NCBI RefSeq assembly: GCF_030253575.1
Contig: NC_080567.1
Location: 31,570,501-31,634,500, forward strand
Direction of reading: 5' to 3'
DNA: 64,000 nt
From: Rhododendron vialii
Lineage: Eukaryota > Streptophyta > Magnoliopsida > Ericales > Ericaceae
The number at the start of each line of letters is the position of its first letter. Within the stretch, counting starts at the first letter, position 1. The position numbers were made by a program, and so were the translations under genes. Under the pieces are notes generated by a model, which had not been told where the DNA came from, ran no database searches, and saw only the letters and a program-made list of their open reading frames with translations. Below are positions 58,056 through 64,000 of this stretch, in pieces.

Positions 58056-59505
58056 CAGGGTGGGGGTGAAGTTTTAGATGTTAAAACAATAATGTGTTGC
58101 GTTGTCACGATAAATAGAGTGTTGTAGTTATAATCAAGGCAAAATGTGTAACCTTCACCTGGATGGGGAGTAATTATAAATATTTTGCACTAGATTTATT
58201 GGGTAGTAGTAATAAGTAATAAAAACTACACTTAGTGATGAATTATGTTAACCTAGTTCTTTAATTGATCTTAGCTTCAAAGATTTAGATAATTCCCTTT
58301 GTTATCACCTTTTCAATCCACTGACTATCAACGGAGGAGTTTACCGTGCTAGGATTACAATTTTAGTGGAACCGCAGGCCTCCAAGCAATTTCTTATAAA
58401 TTTTTCAAAGAAATGATTTTGATAATATTTATCTTGAGATACTTTTACAAGAAAAAATATGTGGGGCTAATTAAAAGATTGTGAAAGGTTGTTTTGAATT
58501 TGCTTCAATTGTTCTTCGGACTTGAAATGGAGGTAGGCTAGGTCCAATCGAGCCCAAGAAGCCCAATTTCTGACCCAAAATCTAACATTACGGCCATGAC
58601 ATACGACTTTCGGGCTATATGGTTCAAAAGTTGCGTCATGATAAAACACTTTGCGTCCAGGTTGTTAAAGTTTGCGGTTGAGATCTCCGAAAAAAAAACC
58701 GTCTACACTCTTCCTTCCTCATCCTCTCTCCTCTTTACTTCTCCCACCTCCACCCATCATCCTCCACCTCTCTCTCCCTCATGCCCCGCCCCCGGGGAGT
58801 TCTAGGCAGTAGTCGACCGGCCTGAGGGCAGTTGGGACCCGTGCAGGACTGTTTGACCAATGACTAGAGGGGTCAGAAGGGGTGGTCTCACATTGCTTGG
58901 TGAAGTGTAAATTGCGTGCTATAAAATTATAAATAATATTTAGATCGTCATCCTACCTTGTACCCGACCTTTTTTAAAGTCGCGATGGCGTTAAAATTTT
59001 GAGCGGGTCCTTACACTCTCCCTCTCCCTCTCTCTCTCTCCTCCTCCTCCACCTTGACTCAGAGCCAGTGCGGTAGAGAAGAAGAACGTCCCATAATGAC
59101 TATTTGACGAAGAGACTTAAAAGTTGAAGAAACCCTCATTCAACAGATTCTCGGTAAAGCTTCCATCTTTCCATTTCTGAAAGTTTTATACGTACAGCTG
59201 TGTGTATGGACTGTTAATTTGGGTCTTTTTTTACTACTTTTTGGGCTCATGATGAATTTCTTGAAGGAAAATTGTGGGTCTTTGGTTTTCCAGGAAGCCC
59301 CGTTCAACAGATTATCTGTTGATATTTAAATTCAACAATATGTGAAGAATGTTAAATTCGGCAATTCTTTGTCTTGGAAAATATTTTACATCGAAGAGCC
59401 TGGCTGGCTCAGTCATTCTCCTTGCTTCACCCTACTTTTTAGGTGCATAACTGTACATGATGATAATATATTGCCCATGTAGCATGGCCCACTAATGTCG
59501 GGGCC

Positions 59506-60294
59506 TGTTTGCTCCATATCTGTGATTTTTCTTATCCTCGTCGATTGAGTGACACATGGCATGAAAAAGAATGATATTATTGGAAATTGAAAGGTGACTT
59601 TGGTTTACCTTAATATTATGGGTTTAAGTTAAGGAAACTTGATTAAGTAAAATAAAACTATGACAAAGTTTTATGCGTTACCCTTCCGTCGATTGGCCCG
59701 TTTATTGGCCAATATGTGGTGTATTCCCGTTAACATGCAACTAAGCATTATTTGGACTTGTTTCTTCTGATGAATTCAGTTACAGGTGTTAAAAGAAGAT
59801 GTATGCAGTTACCCCCACGATTAAGGGAGCAGTTTTGCTTAGTCATGGAGCAGTTCCACAATGTGGAAGTTATTTGCTTCACTGCTCGTGGGAATTGTTT
59901 AAAGGCAGAACATGAAAGAATAACTGCCATACTGGAGGGAGGATTCAAATTCAAATTGAAGGAGGCCTATTTAAGTACAAGTTAGTAGCAGTTTCAAACA
60001 CACACAAACAACGCCAATCAGGCCTTTATCTTTTCTTTTCTAGGAGTAGAATTAACTTGTAATTGTTCACTCAATCATCTCGATTGATTGTTCTTCTACT
60101 TTGAGGGTTAATAAAGTCCATTTTGTTAATCTTCTTTCATACTTCACCCACTTCATTGTTTGTTTCCAAAGAAGTCCTGAAATACGGCAAGGAACCAAAC
60201 TCCACTTTTCACATCCACATTCCAGCAAGCTTTACGATACAGTTTCCCGTCGATTCTCCGTCGATTGGAAAGAAAACAAGAATTTTTTATAACA
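59506..60294 (+). mobile_element. Solo LTR, 789 bp, only in U2
   Basis: TGTTTGCTCC...TTTATAACA is bounded by GGGCC at 59501-59505 and 60295-60299. The corresponding U1 site (about 49398-49403, TCGGGGCCGAAGCC) is uninterrupted. A TATTTAAG promoter-like box at about 59967 and AATAAAG at about 60111 indicate plus orientation. There is no internal retrotransposon sequence; size and motifs suggest copia. Short open frames inside are not genes. Confidence 0.93.
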
Positions 60295-60645
60295 GGGCCG
60301 AAGCCAAGATTTCATTACCTGCTACGATGCTTGAATTCAAGCACCGATCGAGCGAGAAACTCAAATACTTATCCATTGAACTAACCACCAAGCCACTTGG
60401 TGGTGTTGCTTCACCCCGTCCAGAGACATGCTGTACTTAATTCCTTCGTCTTCTCTATGATAGTTCTTGAATTTTCAAAAGATATATACACAAAACGAGA
60501 GACAACGATGAGATAGAGTACCAATAAACGTCCAAGATCAATCCCAGGACTAACTGTGTAAGATTACGAAGTACAACTAATTTTAGTGACTACATGGATT
60601 AATTTATACAGCAGTTCAATAAACGTCAGAGACGAACAAGTGAGA

Positions 60646-60835
60646 TTATGCCCATGTGGAAATTGGGCACGATGCTTGCGACGATCATCATTAGGCTTTC
60701 TACGAGCATCATGGAGACAAACAGCGCTGAATTAAAGTACAGGAAGTGTTCGAATGGTAATAAGAAACACAGGTACACAAGAGAATCACCTAGAAGTAGC
60801 AGAGTGGCCTTCCCAGGTACAGACACCTGGACCAC
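60646..60835 (-). pseudogene. ABCG paralogue fragment F3
   Basis: U2 copy of F2, with the same left truncation and a few substitutions. Confidence 0.75.
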
Positions 60836-61033
60836 TATTATCTCTCCTTGCCAAAGAATGAGTCATCCCATTCCTACTCCTACTCGCAAACGTAAACTCA
60901 CACTGATTAAAACCCAAACACTCATAGCAGCGAGGCCGACAAACGTATCGATATGATTAATCATTGGACCGCCTCCACCATTGTCTTCCTTCGTCCGGGA
61001 AAGACACGGAGATTAATGATTATGGACAAAAGA

Positions 61034-62960
61034 TTAACTCATGTGATTTACCAGGGGAAAAAAAAAGATCAACTCATGTGAACTGCAGTAGCAATTGCTA
61101 ATGACAGGCTTCACTTTTTCAACACTCTTGATTATAACCAAAAACAGGACCCGGTAAACCACCACCATTCCCAACAATATCCCAAGATCATCCCACTTGG
61201 AATACCCCATTTCCACTTGAAATTCATCTCTCAAAATTTCTTCACCGCTGATCATCACATCCAATCCCCCTGTTTGGTCACTAGAAAAATACAATCCTTC
61301 AAAATCGTTCTTGTACAGTCCCTGATATGCGTACTTCTGGAACGCGATGTAGTGCACAGGGTATTTCCACAACAGCTTGGGGAGATCATTTGGCAACCGA
61401 AAGAACCCGGATCCTAACATCATTAACCCTTGAATTCCTCCACCAGCGATTATGCCCATGAGGAAGTTTGGCACGATGCTCGCAACGGTCATCATTAGGC
61501 TCTCGACCAGCATCATGCAGGTGAATAACACCAAATCGAAGTACACAAAGTGTTCAAATCCTTTTTGGAGTCCGGTTAGGTAATAGGCTAGTGCTCCGGA
61601 AATTAGTGAGATCAGGAGCAAATATGGCACAGAAGAGAGTGTGTTGCCTATGATAAATGCAGTGGTGCCATAGTGACCATTTAGTCTTTCCACTTCAAAA
61701 ACCTTGATAGATTTGGGGAAAGTTTGTAAGTAACAAGAAAAAGATACAGAATTCGTGCACAAGACACTCTCAAGGCATAGGGGCTACTGGCCACAGAACT
61801 ACGGGCTTACACCGTTTGAGTTTTCTTTTAATTTTTACTAGAGCCATGGCAAACCTTAGTTGAAAATAAGGTCGCGACATGCATGACGTTCAACTAATTT
61901 GGAACCATACGTTACTAGTACAACTACGTAAGAGAGGGGATCGCGATCTTTTCCTACCTTCATATCTTCCACAAACGAGGGGAAGTCACCAATTGCCATG
62001 AAAGTAAGGAATGAAGCTATAAACATGAGGAGTGCACCTCTGGGCTGAAAATAATCACAACCATAATTATCAATATTGCCTATCTTGTTGCACAAATCTG
62101 TAAATGATGGAATCACACATTCTATTTGTTGCATCCTAACATCTGTGAATTCTTTACCTCTCCAATAATGACATATACACATCGAATTTTCGTTGAAAAG
62201 CTTCTACATTGCAGAAGTTCTGATAGCACGCGTCTTTTTAGCAACGAATGCTATCCTACCTTCACAATATTAAGTGTTCACTTTTTAAAAAAAAGACAAA
62301 ATGGTGAAATTGTTTTGCTCCTCTGTTTCTTACTTGGATTGAACTGTAACTCGTGCCAACATCATAATAAAGAGTTCCCAAACTGACAGCCAAAGCGATA
62401 TACATTGCTAGGCGCAGCCAGTAATAACCAACATCGCGAGACATGTTGACAGAAGACCTTTTGGTGAGAACAAGGCATTGAGTAAAGAAGCTAGCATGGC
62501 TTGTGCTCGTCTCAAGTGATCCACCTCCCTGAAACACACAGGAACAGTTGCCGTTATATTATGTCCATCAGATTTCAAAAATGATAAATTCCAAGTTTTA
62601 CTTATTTCCTGAGTTACCTTTCTGCATATGTCAGAAACTTGTCTTTTAACTCTTTGATGGCTATCAGATGAGTTATAGGATGTTACGAGAATGTCGATCA
62701 CTTCCTCTTTCGCTACCTTTCCATTAGATCCGTGCTCTATGTCCTGTTAAAAATGTTCAATCTTATCTAAGTAGGAAGTTTTTTTGGTAATTAAACCGTT
62801 TATTAGAAAGATCAAACACTAAGTATGAAGTTGAATGCATCGAAACGAAGGTGCAGTTCAATAAGGTTTTTACCTCGTCAAAATCTGTGTTTATCATTCT
62901 AAGGAATTGATCAGCTGGATTCCGAAGAGTCGGGTAAATGAAGCCCTTTGATGTGAAAAA
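61034..62960 (-). pseudogene. ABCG copy E: exons 4-8, altered C-terminus, upstream exons not in window
   Basis: Exons 62960-62874, 62743-62618, 62528-62334, 62044-61958 and 61702-61034 match copy C exons 4-8 with every splice site preserved and no internal stop. A deletion of about 66 bp near 61093 removes the normal end and shifts the frame, so the last 21 or so residues are new and stop at 61034. Upstream, homology ends at 63000 inside intron 3. If exons 1-3 survive beyond the window, this could be a gene with an enlarged intron. Within the window it lacks the ATP-binding domain. Labelled pseudogene provisionally. Confidence 0.7.
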
Positions 62961-62999
62961 CTTGAACGAATCAAAATCACGAATGAATGAATTAGTAGC

Positions 63000-64000
63000 T
63001 GTGGGAGGTAGGAGTGGGAAGAGTACCTGAGGTCGCCCTCCGGGTATATGGCGGTTGCTACAACGGTGCTCGGAAACCACCGGAGGTGGAGGAGGAGAGA
63101 GCTCGGGGCGGACTTAGAGAGAGAGAGGGATGGCAGCGGAGAGTAGGTGTGTGTTGAATGCCTTGAATTGGTTATTGATCGGTATTGAATGCTTGTCTTT
63201 TATATGAACCTTGGAGATGAGGGAGAGCCAGGTGTAGGGCTCCTCCCCATTGGTGGACAGAGTGGAGGTTGACCTCTTTTTTCTCTCTTAGTCCCAAGTC
63301 AGGCCTTGGGGCTTGTAACCAAGGAGCCGACAGGGGCTATTTCGGTGATACATGGAGACCCGTATCATCTGCTGAGTCAGGCGAGGTATGATACGAGCTC
63401 CGAGGTGCCAGGCGGTAGGTATGATACTTCTTCCGAGGTGTCAGATGGCGGTCAATGCCCCCTCTCTCTCTAGGACCGGTCAAGTTAGAGCCTTGACAAA
63501 CCCCTTGCTCTAGCCTCCAAGCCACATTCCTCCGTTGGTCCCGAGCGGGGTACCTAGGCCCTGCTCCCGGCCTAGGATGGTGTATAGAGCCGCCTTTAAG
63601 AGTTCGTGGAGTCTTCGAAGTGTCGAGTAGGAGGTGAGGTGCCCGGAGGTGACCTCACCCCTCCGCGGGTGGAGAATTCTTGGAGAAAGCCTTGCTCCTT
63701 CGGAGACGCAGTTTGTGGAGGAAGCTTTGCTCCTCCTGGAGGTGAACTTTGTGGAGGAAGCATGTTCCTCCTGGAAGTGAACTTTGTGGAGGAAGCATGC
63801 TCCTCCTGGAGGTGAACTTTGTGGAGGAAGCATGCTTCTCCTAGAGGTGAATCTTGTGGAGGAGGCATGCTCCTCCGGGAGGTGAATGTCACGCCCCGCC
63901 CTGCAAACGGCACCCAAAGTGGGCCCGAGTCAGTGCGGCCATGTGACATTCCACACAATAGACCACACCACACTCTACAACCAATCAGAATACAATTTAG
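63000..64000. mobile_element. Unclassified repeat/LTR-like DNA interrupting ABCG copy E
   Basis: Starts abruptly TGTGGGAGG at the point where U2 homology ends. It is much more GC-rich than the rest of the window and holds AGAGAG tracts, a minisatellite, and at 63887 a sharp TGTCACGCCCC, which resembles the start of a plant LTR. The right end lies outside the window, so type and target duplication cannot be checked. Open frames on the minus strand are repeat translations. Confidence 0.5.
63680..63889. repeat. 35-36-bp minisatellite, five to six units
   Basis: Unit starts GTGGAGGAAGCATGCTCCTC at 63715, 63751, 63786, 63821 and 63856; a degenerate unit precedes at about 63680. The period alternates between 36 and 35 bp, so no reading frame is conserved across units. 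Each unit contains an inverted GGAGGA/TCCTCC pair. Confidence 0.9.

Larger units (their letters stand above)
53763..63000. repeat. Tandem repeat unit U2 (second copy)
   Basis: Starts at CTGGCCTGAACACCTAAG and follows U1 in order. It differs by a 789-bp solo LTR (59506-60294), a few short indels and point differences. Homology ends at 63000, within the intron between ABCG exons 3 and 4, where other repeat DNA begins. Confidence 0.92.

Noticed and set aside
59748..59985. 77-codon plus-strand frame at 59.75 kb
   Set aside because: It sits wholly inside the U2-specific solo LTR and has no recognisable domain.
63715..63889. CRISPR-like array
   Set aside because: The units are contiguous tandem repeats with no unique spacers, in a plant nuclear context.
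63510..63973. Repetitive minus-strand frames of 125-135 codons
   Set aside because: They are translations of the 35/36-bp minisatellite; the alternating period breaks any conserved frame.

Overview
The window is nuclear DNA from a flowering plant, almost certainly a eudicot. The evidence is AT-rich intergenic DNA, spliced genes with canonical GT-AG introns, plant-only gene families (UGT85 glucosyltransferase, EXORDIUM-like protein, ABCG11-type half transporter), and typical plant transposons: Stowaway and Tourist MITEs, CACTA, MULE foldbacks, Ty3/gypsy and copia LTRs, and an old caulimovirid-like insertion. There are no prokaryotic features. The exact species cannot be named from the sequence.

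Layout. 1-12.3 kb is almost wholly transposon DNA: a 3.07-kb solo LTR with perfect 5-bp target duplication, a MULE foldback, and a poly(A) retroposon split by a CACTA element. 12.36-17.30 kb (minus) is a two-exon UGT85-type glucosyltransferase of 481 codons whose 3.49-kb intron holds at least six transposon insertions. 17.4-22.4 kb is MITE-rich and contains a scrambled endogenous pararetrovirus remnant. 22.89-28.13 kb (minus) is a six-exon nitronate monooxygenase-like gene of 329 codons. 28.2-37.6 kb has no gene I can support, only MITEs and one hAT-type element. 37.69-38.59 kb (plus) is an intronless, GC-rich EXORDIUM-like gene.

39.4 kb to the end is a tandem array of ABCG half-transporter sequences on the minus strand. 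Three repeat units are visible: a truncated left unit (39.4-43.7 kb), a complete unit (43.7-53.76 kb) and a second near-identical unit (53.76-63.0 kb). Only one transporter, at 50.13-53.57 kb (8 exons, 698 codons), is complete inside the window. The others are exon fragments or a copy cut off by an insertion at 63.0 kb. Transposons present in both units predate the duplication. A 789-bp solo LTR found only in the right unit postdates it.

The genes belong to separate pathways (small-molecule glucosylation, nitronate oxidation, cell-wall/apoplastic growth signalling, lipid or small-molecule export) and do not form an obvious cluster. The most informative features are structural: dated tandem duplication, paired filled/empty insertion sites, nested transposons and two MULE-type foldbacks sharing an internal core. 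Exon boundaries, duplications and inverted repeats were read by eye. No alignment or database search was run.
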